From NCBI GenBank assembly GCA_020853395.1, contig JADYYY010000004.1:80815-144814 (forward strand): a stretch of DNA of 64,000 bases, written 5' to 3'. The number at the start of each line of letters is the position of its first letter. Position 1 is the first letter of the stretch. This document shows, piece after piece, positions 21,237 through 28,952 of the stretch. This stretch comes from Acidobacteriota bacterium. GTDB lineage: Bacteria; Acidobacteriota; Vicinamibacteria; Vicinamibacterales; SCN-69-37. Below the pieces are notes generated by a model. The model was given only the letters and a program-made list of their open reading frames with translations. It did not search any database and was not told the origin of the DNA. The translations under genes and the position numbers were made by a program.

Positions 21237-21587
21237 TCAGAACGTGCCGTCCGGGCCGTCCGGATCGCTCTCCATGACGCCGTCGAGGTACATCACGGAG
21301 CCCACGAGCCACAGCAGGGTGCCGAGACCGATCACGCCGAGCGTGGGCGCGACGAGCGGCGCGCGGTGGTCGAGCAGGATCAGTCCGACGTTCTCGTTCA
21401 CGCCCGCGGTCAGGCAGGCGATCGAGTACGCGATCACGCCCACGACCGACAGCACGCATCCGCCGATGACGAGACGCTTGCCGCGCCTCATGCGCCGTTC
21501 CGCCTCGGCGTGCAGATCGGCCGTCGTGGACAGTCCCACGGCGACGAACGAGTCAGCCTGTGCATCGGTCTTGCCGAAAGCCGCCAT
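21237..21587 (-). CDS. Small two-helix membrane protein, unknown function
   Basis: Predicted inner-membrane protein of 116 residues with two hydrophobic helices (about 40-62 and 80-100) and a polar N-terminus. The C-terminal tail DGVMESDPDGPDGTF is acidic. GGAGG is 8-9 bases before ATG 21587. It is the last gene of the leftward unit kinase - regulator - TehA-like channel, 30 bases after the channel stop. No family is recognised. Confidence 0.65.
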   Translation of the reverse strand: MAAFGKTDAQADSFVAVGLSTTADLHAEAERRMRRGKRLVIGGCVLSVVGVIAYSIACLTAGVNENVGLILLDHRAPLVAPTLGVIGLGTLLWLVGSVMYLDGVMESDPDGPDGTF

Positions 21588-21617
21588 GTGTGTGCCTCCA
21601 GTCAGGAATCGAACCCG

Positions 21618-22766
21618 TTACAAGTCGATGGCCGGATACGCGCGGGCGCGCGGCATCGGATGCCGGCCGCGCTGCTTCAGCCCGAGCACCACGATGTAGA
21701 CCATCCGCCCCGCGAACCCCAACGCCGTCAGCAACCACGCCGAAAGAGCCGCCACCACGAAGCCTCGCGCAATCCAGACCAGGAACGGCGCGCCGAGGGC
21801 CGCCGACAGCCGGTACGTGCTCACCGCGTACATCCCGAGCGGAAACACCAGGCCCCAGTAGAGCGGGTCGTAGGCGACCGGCACGCGATGACGCAGGTGT
21901 CTCCAGATCCACAGCACGAGCAGCATCGGGATCCACCAGGTGGCGGTCGCCCAGAACATCACCGTCATCCCGAGGATGAAGGGACGGAGCGGGCCGACGA
22001 GCGCCGACCCTCGCGCCGCATCGGCGAGCATCGCGCCGGCGAGGGTCGAGATTGCGACGGCGCCCATGTTGATCCAGTAGGGCGGCATCAGATCGCGCGG
22101 CGAGAACCCGAAGAACATGTAGCGGTAGAAGATCAGCGCGATGATCCAGAAGTACAGCATGCCGCCGCCCGCCCAGAACGAGAGCAGCACGAACAACTGG
22201 GTATCGCGGTCGATCGAGAGGCGGCCGTCGAGCGCGCAGCCGAGCGTCGCCACCGATTGGGTCGCCACGACCGCCAGCAGCCATCCGCCGTTGATGCCGT
22301 CGGCCAGGCCGGGCTTGTGCTCCCGAATCGTCAGCAGCGTGAACACGGTGTAGGTGCAGGCCGCCCAGAACACGACGGTCGCCCACCACAGCACCGTCGC
22401 GACCGCGATGTTCCCGTGGAGCCGCACGGCCTGCATGCCGAGCATGCCGGTGGCCGCGACGAGCGTGAAGTAGCCGGGCGCACGCTGGTGACTCGCCCAG
22501 TCCTCGCGGACGCGCTCGGGATTGCGGACGACGCGCGCGAGGAACAGGACCCAGATCGCCGGGTAGGCGATCAGGTTGATTCGAGAGAGCAGCGTCGCGA
22601 ACGCCTGCAGTCCGGACGCCCGGCACGCGATCGCCACGATGCCGGTCGCCATCACCAGCGCGAAATACGCCGGGTGCAGGTCGGCCAGGCGGGCGTCGAG
22701 ATGGCTCCGGACGGCAATGCCGCGCGTCACGAGAGCAGCGTATCGCGCGCCCGGCGGCGCGAACAT
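21618..22766 (-). CDS. SLAC1/TehA-family anion channel or transporter
   Basis: Integral membrane protein of about 382 residues with ten predicted helices, in the TehA/SLAC1/C4-dicarboxylate transporter family. The opening motif LADLHPAYFALVMATGIVA and the later GGWLLAVVATQSVA, FWAGGGMLYFWI and DPLYWGLVFPLGMYAVST are characteristic. Plant SLAC1 channels conduct nitrate and chloride; bacterial TehA is linked to tellurite resistance. Placement next to nar and in one unit with a two-component system makes nitrate or nitrite export plausible, by inference. Start is ATG 22766; GTG 22730 is an alternative closer to the first helix. It follows the response regulator by 65 bases. Confidence 0.83.
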   Translation of the reverse strand: MFAPPGARYAALVTRGIAVRSHLDARLADLHPAYFALVMATGIVAIACRASGLQAFATLLSRINLIAYPAIWVLFLARVVRNPERVREDWASHQRAPGYFTLVAATGMLGMQAVRLHGNIAVATVLWWATVVFWAACTYTVFTLLTIREHKPGLADGINGGWLLAVVATQSVATLGCALDGRLSIDRDTQLFVLLSFWAGGGMLYFWIIALIFYRYMFFGFSPRDLMPPYWINMGAVAISTLAGAMLADAARGSALVGPLRPFILGMTVMFWATATWWIPMLLVLWIWRHLRHRVPVAYDPLYWGLVFPLGMYAVSTYRLSAALGAPFLVWIARGFVVAALSAWLLTALGFAGRMVYIVVLGLKQRGRHPMPRARAYPAIDL

Positions 22767-22831
22767 CCGCGTTCGTCCGCCGCCATCGTCGGAGGATCGG
22801 CGGCGTCGTGTCGGTGTCCGTCCTACACGCC

Positions 22832-23467
22832 CTACTTCACGAGCCGGTGCTCGAGCGCATAGCGCATGAGCTGGGCGTTGGAGGTCAGGCCCATCTTCTC
22901 GAGGATCCGCGTGCGGTAGGTGCTGACGGTCTTGACGCTCAGATCGAGCGTGGCCGCGATGTCGGAGACCGAGCGCGCCGCCGCGAGGAGCAGGAGCACC
23001 TCGTACTCGCGCGGAGACAGCAGCTCGTGGGGTGCGTCGGCGCCCGATCCTCCGATCGCCACGAAGTCCGCGATCTGTTCCGCCACGTTCTCGCCGAGGT
23101 ACCGCTTCCCCTGCAGCACGCTTCGAATCGCCCGCAGCAGCTCCTCGGGCGCCCGATCCTTGGTCAGGTAGGCCGAGACGCCGATCCGCAGCGCGCGCAG
23201 GATGAACTGCCGCTCCCCGTACATGCTGAGCACGACGATCGCGAGGCCGGGTTGCAGCCGCCTGAACTCGTCGACCCAGTCGAGGCTGTTGCGCTCGCCC
23301 AGCGCGATGTCGAGGACCAGCACCGACACCGGCGACGAGCGCAGGCGCTCGAGCACCTCCTCGCACGAGCTCGCCTCGTCGATCTCGGCGGTCGGGAACG
23401 CCTGGCTGACGATGCGGTGCAGGCCGGACCGCACGACCGGATGATCATCCGCCAGCAGGATGCGCAT
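22832..23467 (-). CDS. NarL/FixJ-family response regulator
   Basis: Response regulator of 211 residues: receiver domain (1-120) with acidic pocket ADDH (6-9), phospho-acceptor Asp53 in VLDIAL, Lys in YLTKD (about 102); and a C-terminal LuxR-type HTH (about 148-205) with LSPREYEVL and the recognition helix KTVSTYRTRILEKMG. It activates or represses transcription when phosphorylated by its cognate kinase. The gene overlaps the kinase 3' end by 23 bases, so the two are coupled. The position beside the nar operon suggests nitrate or redox sensing like NarL, but the target genes are not shown by sequence. Confidence 0.93.
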   Translation of the reverse strand: MRILLADDHPVVRSGLHRIVSQAFPTAEIDEASSCEEVLERLRSSPVSVLVLDIALGERNSLDWVDEFRRLQPGLAIVVLSMYGERQFILRALRIGVSAYLTKDRAPEELLRAIRSVLQGKRYLGENVAEQIADFVAIGGSGADAPHELLSPREYEVLLLLAAARSVSDIAATLDLSVKTVSTYRTRILEKMGLTSNAQLMRYALEHRLVK

Positions 23468-25247
23468 CGGCCCTCGCCATGGATGGTACCGGAACCGTCA
23501 CGGTCAGCGTCGTGCCTTGTCCGGGCGCGCTCTGGATCGCCAGCACGCCGCTCACGAGCCGCGCGCGCTCCCGCATGCCGATGATCCCGAGCGATGTGGG
23601 GCTCTGGAGCGCCCCCGCGTCGGCCCCGATGCCATCGTCGTGGACCTCGAGGCGAAGGCCGCCGGGAATGGCGCACAGGCGCACATCGGCCACCCGGGCG
23701 TGCGCGTGGCGCACGACGTTCGTCAAGGCCTCCTGCGCGATGCGAAACAGCGTGACGGCGATGGTCTCGTCGAGGTTCGCGGGAACGCCGTCCGCCTCGA
23801 TCTGGACGATGAGGTCGGTTCGGCTTTCGACTTCACGAGCCTGCCACTCCAGGGCGGGAATCAATCCCAGCTTGTCCAGGACGCCTGGACGCAGCTCCGA
23901 CGAGATGCGGCGCACGAACTCGAGCGCGGTGGCGATCTGTTCGTTCATCGCCGCCACGCCGTCGCGGAGCTTCGTCGCGCAGGGCCGATCGCGCTCGTCG
24001 ACGGGGCACGACGCGGTCAGGCCGACGAGGTCGAACTTCATGGAGGTCAGCAGTTGGCCGATCTGGTCGTGCAGCTCGCGGGAGATTCTCGCCGCTTCGG
24101 CTTCACGTGCATCCTGGAGCGCGCCCGTCAGGCCACGGAGGGCCGCCTGCGCGTCGAGTGCTTCCTGATGCCGGCGGGCGAGCGAATCGGCCATCGTGTT
24201 GAAGGCGCCGGCCAGCAGCGCCGACTCGTTGTGCCCGCGCGGCACCACGGCGCGCGCCGTGAGATCGCCGGCGCCGAAGAGCTGAGCCGTGCGGGCGAGC
24301 GACCGCAGCGCCCGCAAGAAGCCTACCTCCGCGGCCGCAAAGGCAGCGACAATCGTGACGAGCGTGAGCACCCCCAGGCCGACGAGCGTGCGATAGAACG
24401 CGGCGTTGGCGTCCTGGAGGACCTGTTCGTACGGAAGCGCGACGGCGACGAACAGCCCGGGCGCGCCGTCGAGCGGTGCAGCGACGACGAACCGGTGCTC
24501 GCCGCCGATCGGGACGATCCGTCCATGCCCCGATTGCGCGATGTCCGCCGCGCCCTGGACGTCGAGCGCGCGCGCGCCGCCGCCGATCTCGTCGCCGCCG
24601 TAGGCGAGCACGCGACCGGCCCGATCGGTGATCATCACCGAACCTCCATCCCGAGGTCCGCTCTCTCGGGCCACCGCCGACAGCCAATCGAGATCGAGCC
24701 CCGTGAACGCCACGGAGGTGACGTGCCCGTCGCCGTCGCGCACCGCGTACGCGTGGTTCAGCGTCGGCCGGTCGAGAATGGGCGAAATCGTGTAGGTGCC
24801 GGCTTCCACGCTGGTCGATTGGAGGGCGGCGGCGAATGCAGGGTTGTCGCGCCAGCTTCGGCGGCTCGCCAACGGGTAGGCACTCCGGATCACGGTGCCC
24901 TCGGGAGAGAGCACGCCGATGTTCGCGAGCTGCGGATGGCCGGCGAGCAGCGCCGGCAGGAAGTCCGGATCGCCGATGATCCTCGACTGCGGCCCCTCGC
25001 GGGCCAGCCTCGTGCCGAGCCAGGCGAGCAGCTCCCGCGCGCCGCGAATCTGGTGCGCGTGCTCTCGGCTCGTCAGCCCCGCCAGGTGCAGCGCATCGCT
25101 CTCGGTTCGGGCGAGCGCCGCCTCACGCTCGTTCTCCGCGGCGTAGGCCGTGAAGAGCACCGCCGGCAGCGTCGCAAGACAGATCAGGAACAGCAGCTTG
25201 CCGCGAAGCGACCGGAACGGCCAGAGCGACCTCCGTGTCCGGCGCAT
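23445..25247 (-). CDS. Membrane sensor histidine kinase (HisKA_3, Cache-type sensor)
   Basis: Sensor kinase of 600 residues. Helix 1 (about 15-35) and helix 2 (about 285-305) enclose a 250-residue periplasmic region that reads as a double Cache (dCache) domain, followed by HAMP (about 310-360), a HisKA_3 dimerisation domain with RELHDQIGQLL (His393), and an HATPase with EALTNVVRHA, DDGIG and GIIGMRERA. NarX itself uses a four-helix nitrate sensor, so this is a NarX-like kinase by transmitter only and its ligand is open. ATG 25247 is chosen because AAGGGGAG lies 6 bases before it and the first helix follows. The upstream Crp/Fnr-type promoter is at 25418-25460. Confidence 0.9.
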   Translation of the reverse strand: MRRTRRSLWPFRSLRGKLLFLICLATLPAVLFTAYAAENEREAALARTESDALHLAGLTSREHAHQIRGARELLAWLGTRLAREGPQSRIIGDPDFLPALLAGHPQLANIGVLSPEGTVIRSAYPLASRRSWRDNPAFAAALQSTSVEAGTYTISPILDRPTLNHAYAVRDGDGHVTSVAFTGLDLDWLSAVARESGPRDGGSVMITDRAGRVLAYGGDEIGGGARALDVQGAADIAQSGHGRIVPIGGEHRFVVAAPLDGAPGLFVAVALPYEQVLQDANAAFYRTLVGLGVLTLVTIVAAFAAAEVGFLRALRSLARTAQLFGAGDLTARAVVPRGHNESALLAGAFNTMADSLARRHQEALDAQAALRGLTGALQDAREAEAARISRELHDQIGQLLTSMKFDLVGLTASCPVDERDRPCATKLRDGVAAMNEQIATALEFVRRISSELRPGVLDKLGLIPALEWQAREVESRTDLIVQIEADGVPANLDETIAVTLFRIAQEALTNVVRHAHARVADVRLCAIPGGLRLEVHDDGIGADAGALQSPTSLGIIGMRERARLVSGVLAIQSAPGQGTTLTVTVPVPSMARADAHPAGG

Positions 25248-25417
25248 GCGATCTCCCCTTCCGGCCCGAGCCTCGATGCGCCGATCCGACGACCACGCCT
25301 CGGTTCGGCGGCGCGGCTGGCCGCCCGCCGATGCCTGGCCGCGCGGCCCCGCGCGAGCGCCGCCGGCACGCCGGCACGCCGGCCGCATCGCCGAAAGCGC
25401 GTGGCGCAGTCCCCGCC

Positions 25418-25460
25418 ATCATAGAGAACGACGTGTGCCGCCGCTATGATCGACGTCATA
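25418..25460 (-). promoter_or_regulatory. Class II Crp/Fnr promoter for the sensor kinase operon
   Basis: TATGAT-CGAC-GTCATA (25445-25460, one mismatch), centre 25452.5. On the minus strand TATGAT (25423 to 25418) is a consensus -10 whose first base is exactly 29.5 bases from that centre, so the operator is at -41.5 of a start near 25411. The message would have a leader of about 164 bases before ATG 25247. Confidence 0.68.
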
Positions 25461-25517
25461 CGGGTGGAAGCGCGAGGCTCGTGCGCCTCGCGTTCGTCCG
25501 GCGGCGGACGCCGCCGC

Positions 25518-26396
25518 TCAGAAGAACTTCCGAGAGATGTTGAAGCCCAGGAACCAGTCGCCGTTCGTCCCCGCGCCGCGCGCCATCGATCCGATCGTGC
25601 TCGCGATGCCGTTCGAGACGTTCAACTGGAAGGCGTGGCCGCCGACGACCTTCTCGATCGCGATGGACGCCTGGTGGTCGCCAGGGTCGTAGCCGGCGAT
25701 CCGCGGCATCACCTCCGCCACGACGTACACGGTTCGCCGCAAACGGATCCGCGCCGCGATGCCCACGAAGGTCGTGTCGTTGTCGTCGACGACCTCGGCC
25801 GGCAAGCTGTTGGAGTTGTTCACCCACATCGGCGTGACGTAGACCATCGCCGCGCTGCCGAGGCGGCGCGAGACGATCGCGCCGAGCGCCGGACTGTAGC
25901 TGCCGCGGAAGTTGTTCGTGCCGTCGATGCTGCCGAAGACGGCGACGCTGACCGGGCGTCCATCACGCTCCTCTGCGACGCTCTGATGCGTGAAGAGCTC
26001 GATCGTGCGGTCGTTCGTCCGGCGGAACCCGATCTGCGTGCCGCGGAAGATGCCGTAGCGGTACTCGAGGCCGATCTGCGCCGAGGAATCGATGCCGAGC
26101 GCGTCGGCGAACAGGCTGCCGACGCTGCCCTGGTTGAGCGGACGCGTGAAGCGGTGCGTGACGCGAAACGCGCTCGCATTCCGGGCCAGCCGCAGCGTCG
26201 TCGGCAGGTTGACGAGCGTGAAGTCCGGTTGCAGCGGCTGGAAGTCGAGGTCCGGATCGGATGCCGGGCCTGGTGCGGCCTGTGCAGCCGCAGGGGCCTG
26301 AGGCGACGGCGGATCGCCGGCAGGTGCGGCCGCGACGCGCGCCGACATGGCCACGACGGCGGCCGCGACGAGCGTCAGGAGCGGAAGACGACGCAT
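25518..26396 (-). CDS. DUF5777-type outer-membrane beta-barrel protein
   Basis: Exported barrel protein of 292 residues. A signal peptide (MRRLPLLTLVAAAVVAMSARVAAA) is followed by a Pro/Ala-rich linker (about 25-47) and then a DUF5777-like barrel: LVNLPTTLRLARNASAFRVTHRFTRPL, IGLEYRYGIFRGTQIGFRRTNDRTIELF and the final strand DWFLGFNISRKFF. AAGGAG lies 6 bases before ATG 26396; the earlier ATG 26411 is part of the upstream stop region. It is the third gene of a leftward unit with a CuA-domain protein and a haem lipoprotein, which suggests a role in an envelope redox system, but function is not established. Confidence 0.75.
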   Translation of the reverse strand: MRRLPLLTLVAAAVVAMSARVAAAPAGDPPSPQAPAAAQAAPGPASDPDLDFQPLQPDFTLVNLPTTLRLARNASAFRVTHRFTRPLNQGSVGSLFADALGIDSSAQIGLEYRYGIFRGTQIGFRRTNDRTIELFTHQSVAEERDGRPVSVAVFGSIDGTNNFRGSYSPALGAIVSRRLGSAAMVYVTPMWVNNSNSLPAEVVDDNDTTFVGIAARIRLRRTVYVVAEVMPRIAGYDPGDHQASIAIEKVVGGHAFQLNVSNGIASTIGSMARGAGTNGDWFLGFNISRKFF

Positions 26397-26410
26397 CACG
26401 GGCTCCTTCA

Positions 26411-26860
26411 TCAGTTGTTGGCCGCGCCTTCGGCGATCCAGCGGCGAATGATCAGCATCTGTCCTTCGGTGAGGTACGGACCGCTGCCTCGAGGCATCCG
26501 CTGCCCGACGATGCCCGGAGCGCCCTCGAGCTTCTGCACGAGATAGCTGTTGTCGGGATCGCCCGGGACGACGCGGACGGCGCCGGGCTTCTCCGTGCTC
26601 GCCACGTCGATGAGCGCGTTGTACGCGGCGTTCCGTGTCAGGTTCAATCCAGCCGGCGGCGTCCGTCCCACATCCGTGTGACATTGCACGCACGCGGCTC
26701 GACCGGAGCTGTCGCTCGCTTCGAAGATCTCCGCCTGGATGCTGGCTAACGTCTTCGTCAGCGTGGGCGAGGGCCCCGCGATGTCCTCGAGCGTCTCGTC
26801 GCATCCCGTCGCGACGAGCGCCGCGCCCAGGACAGCGGTCGCCAGCGTCTTTCGCAGCAT
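26411..26860 (-). CDS. Monohaem cytochrome c lipoprotein
   Basis: Periplasmic lipoprotein of 149 residues with lipobox LVATGC (Cys20) and a single haem-binding site CVQCH (57-61). The pattern is that of small cytochrome c-like domains common in Acidobacteriota and Planctomycetota: LNLTRNAAYNALIDV, PGDPDNSYLVQKLEG, and MPRGSGPYLTEGQMLIIRRWIAEGA with a possible Met ligand at MPRG. A ribosome site AAAGGACT is upstream of ATG 26860. It lies between the CuA-domain gene (17-base gap) and the DUF5777 barrel gene (14-base gap). Confidence 0.8.
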   Translation of the reverse strand: MLRKTLATAVLGAALVATGCDETLEDIAGPSPTLTKTLASIQAEIFEASDSSGRAACVQCHTDVGRTPPAGLNLTRNAAYNALIDVASTEKPGAVRVVPGDPDNSYLVQKLEGAPGIVGQRMPRGSGPYLTEGQMLIIRRWIAEGAANN

Positions 26861-26877
26861 CACGAGTCCTTTCGCCG

Positions 26878-27312
26878 TCACGGCGCCGCCTTCGCGACCA
26901 CGCGCAGCGTGCCGGTCATCTGCGCGTGCCCTTCGCCGCAGATCACGGTGCACATGATGGGGAACTCGCCGGCGTCTTTCGCGACGAAGTCGATCGCCAT
27001 CGCCTTGTTCGGCATCAGTTCCTTGTCCACCTTCACCTTCTTGATCGCGAACCCGTGCACGCCGTCGATGGCCGTGACCACGAGCCGCACAGGCTCGCCC
27101 TGCTCGACTTCGATCAGCGACGGCTCGAACGTGTAGCGCTTGGCGGTGACGGCGATCTCGCGCGGCTCGCTCTTCTGGCGCGCCGTGATCGGCGGCGACA
27201 GGACACCGCCGGCGAGCGTCGCGAGGCCGAGCAGCGCGACGACACGAAGCCGCGGCCGCGCGCGAAGACCAGCGCGCTCCACGGCAACCGTTGGTGCGAA
27301 CGTCGATCTCAT
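26878..27312 (-). CDS. Stand-alone CuA cupredoxin (cytochrome oxidase subunit II-like)
   Basis: Protein of 144 residues with one N-terminal membrane anchor or signal (about 22-43) and a single cupredoxin domain. It has the complete binuclear CuA ligand set seen in cytochrome oxidase subunit II and nitrous oxide reductase: His86 in GVHGF, and Cys121, Cys125, His129 and Met132 in CTVICGEGHAQM. There is no two-helix hairpin of an oxidase subunit II and no oxidase subunit I nearby. It begins a leftward unit with a haem lipoprotein and a DUF5777 barrel. It is likely an electron-transfer protein; the donor and acceptor are unknown. GAGGA lies before ATG 27312. Confidence 0.82.
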   Translation of the reverse strand: MRSTFAPTVAVERAGLRARPRLRVVALLGLATLAGGVLSPPITARQKSEPREIAVTAKRYTFEPSLIEVEQGEPVRLVVTAIDGVHGFAIKKVKVDKELMPNKAMAIDFVAKDAGEFPIMCTVICGEGHAQMTGTLRVVAKAAP

Positions 27313-27685
27313 GACCGCAATCCTCGAGCGGCGCCCGCACGCGCGTCACGCGGGAGGCTCCGCCGCATCACGGAGCAACTGCAGTACCAGAATTGAAACG
27401 TGAAATCGATCGCCAGAGCTGCCGCGCGCTTACGGCCGGCGAAAGCCGCTTACGCAGTTCCGCCTCGGCGAACGGCAGGTGCAGTCGACGACGATCGGCC
27501 GAGGGCGGCCGGACAGGGCCCGCTGCCTTCTAGCGAGCCGAGCATCGGGCCCAGCGCACGCGACAGCGGCGGCACAGATGATCGGAAGCGGCAGCCGGAC
27601 CGACCGGTACAGGAGTATCATTTCCACGATTCATCCAGTACGACGCAGTGCCGCGCGCGGCACGTCGATCAAACGGAGTCGCCTC
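27313..27685. other. Divergent intergenic region, 373 bases
   Basis: No gene is supported here on either strand. The region separates the leftward CuA gene from the rightward dihaem cytochrome gene. The rightward -10 may be TATCAT (27615-27620), with a ribosome site CGGAG at 27674-27678. The short AT-richer stretch around 27390-27410 could hold the leftward promoter. I see no match to the TATGAC palindrome found elsewhere. Confidence 0.5.
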
Positions 27686-28834
27686 ATGACAGCCTCCCCA
27701 CGTTGTCGAATCCTCGTCGTCGCGCTGAGCTTCGCGGCGGCGCCATTTGCCGTTCCGACTGCCGCCCGGCAGCAGTCCGCGCCCACCCCGGCGGCGGCCG
27801 CCGCGCCATCGACCGTGCCCGCATGGGCGTTTCCGATTCCGCCGAGTCGCGGCGGCGGACGCGGCCCAGCCGCTGGCTCTGCCGCCGGGGCGGCCTCCGG
27901 CCCAGCCGCTGGGGCGCCTGCCGGCGCGGCCGGCGCTCAGACGCCGGGCCCGGCGGCGGCGCAAGGCGCTCCGGCGCCGGCGCGCGGCCGCGGCGCCGTC
28001 GATCCGACGCCCCGCAGCGTGCCGAACAGCCCGCGCCAGTACACCGCGGCACAGACGCGCGACTCGTTCAGCATCGCGGACTGGCACCCCGACGAGCACC
28101 CGCCGCTGCCCGACGTCGTCGAGCACGGCCGGCGGCCCGAGGTGAGAGCCTGCGGGTACTGCCATCTCGCCAACGGCTTCGGCAAGCCTGAGAACGCGCC
28201 GCTCGCGGGCCAGCCGGCCGAGTACCTGATCCAGCAGATGCACGACTTCCGCGACGGCAAGCGGCTCGGCTCGGAGCCCAGGGTCGTGGGCCCGGCGCTC
28301 ATGGTCACGATCTCCAAGGCCGCGACGGAAGAGGAGATCCACACGGCGGCTGAGTACTTCGCATCGGTCAAGCGGAAGCCCTGGATCAAGGTCATCGAAG
28401 CCGACATGGTCCCGGTGACGAGAAACACGGGCGTCATGTACGCGGTCGTGGAGGGTGCCGGCACCGAGCCGGTCGGCAACCGCATCGTCGAGGTGTCGAC
28501 CAACTACGAGGCCACGGAGCTTCGCGATGGAGGCACGCCGTTTCTCGCGTACGTCCCGACCGGCGCGGTCAAGAAGGGCGAGGCGCTCGTCAAGACCGGC
28601 GGAAATGGCAAGACCGTCGCCTGCGGGATCTGCCACGGCGCCAACATGAAAGGCGTCGGCGTCGTGCCGTCGATCGCGGGACGATCCCCGAGCTACATGG
28701 GACGGCAGCTCTACGATTTCAAGAGCGGCAGCCGGCACGGCACGAACTCGGCGCTCATGCAGCCGGTCGTCGCCAACCTGACCGACGAGGACATCGTCGA
28801 CATGCTCGCGTATCTCGCAACGCTCGAACCCTGA
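27686..28834 (+). CDS. Secreted dihaem cytochrome c with Pro/Ala/Gly-rich linker
   Basis: Periplasmic dihaem cytochrome c of 382 residues. A signal peptide (about 1-30) is followed by a low-complexity Pro/Ala/Gly stretch to about residue 110, then two cytochrome c domains with haem sites CGYCH (156-160) and CGICH (313-317). MPRG-like and YLIQQMHDFRDGKRLG segments resemble class I dihaem c4-type proteins. The start is ATG 27686 with CGGAG 7 bases upstream and the signal peptide directly after; the longer frame from 27479 has no export signal. It is divergent from the CuA-domain unit and may exchange electrons with it. Confidence 0.85.
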   Translation: MTASPRCRILVVALSFAAAPFAVPTAARQQSAPTPAAAAAPSTVPAWAFPIPPSRGGGRGPAAGSAAGAASGPAAGAPAGAAGAQTPGPAAAQGAPAPARGRGAVDPTPRSVPNSPRQYTAAQTRDSFSIADWHPDEHPPLPDVVEHGRRPEVRACGYCHLANGFGKPENAPLAGQPAEYLIQQMHDFRDGKRLGSEPRVVGPALMVTISKAATEEEIHTAAEYFASVKRKPWIKVIEADMVPVTRNTGVMYAVVEGAGTEPVGNRIVEVSTNYEATELRDGGTPFLAYVPTGAVKKGEALVKTGGNGKTVACGICHGANMKGVGVVPSIAGRSPSYMGRQLYDFKSGSRHGTNSALMQPVVANLTDEDIVDMLAYLATLEP

Positions 28835-28952
28835 TGACCTCTGGACATCTGGAGACGTGTTGTTTGGGCATCGAGTGGGCTGCTCTGACGTGGCTGAGCG
28901 GAACCACCTGCCGAGCTCTGTGATCGCGTAGCAGGGATCGCTCGCGAGTAGC

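Noticed and set aside
21605..21616. GGGTTCGATTCC on the minus strand, like the T-arm of a tRNA
   Set aside because: No acceptor stem, anticodon arm or D-arm can be folded around it; it lies in the 30-base gap between two membrane protein genes.
22730..23366. Extended N-terminus for the SLAC1/TehA-type protein up to 23366
   Set aside because: It overlaps the response regulator in another frame and is basic low-complexity sequence; the family begins near LADLHPAYFALV.
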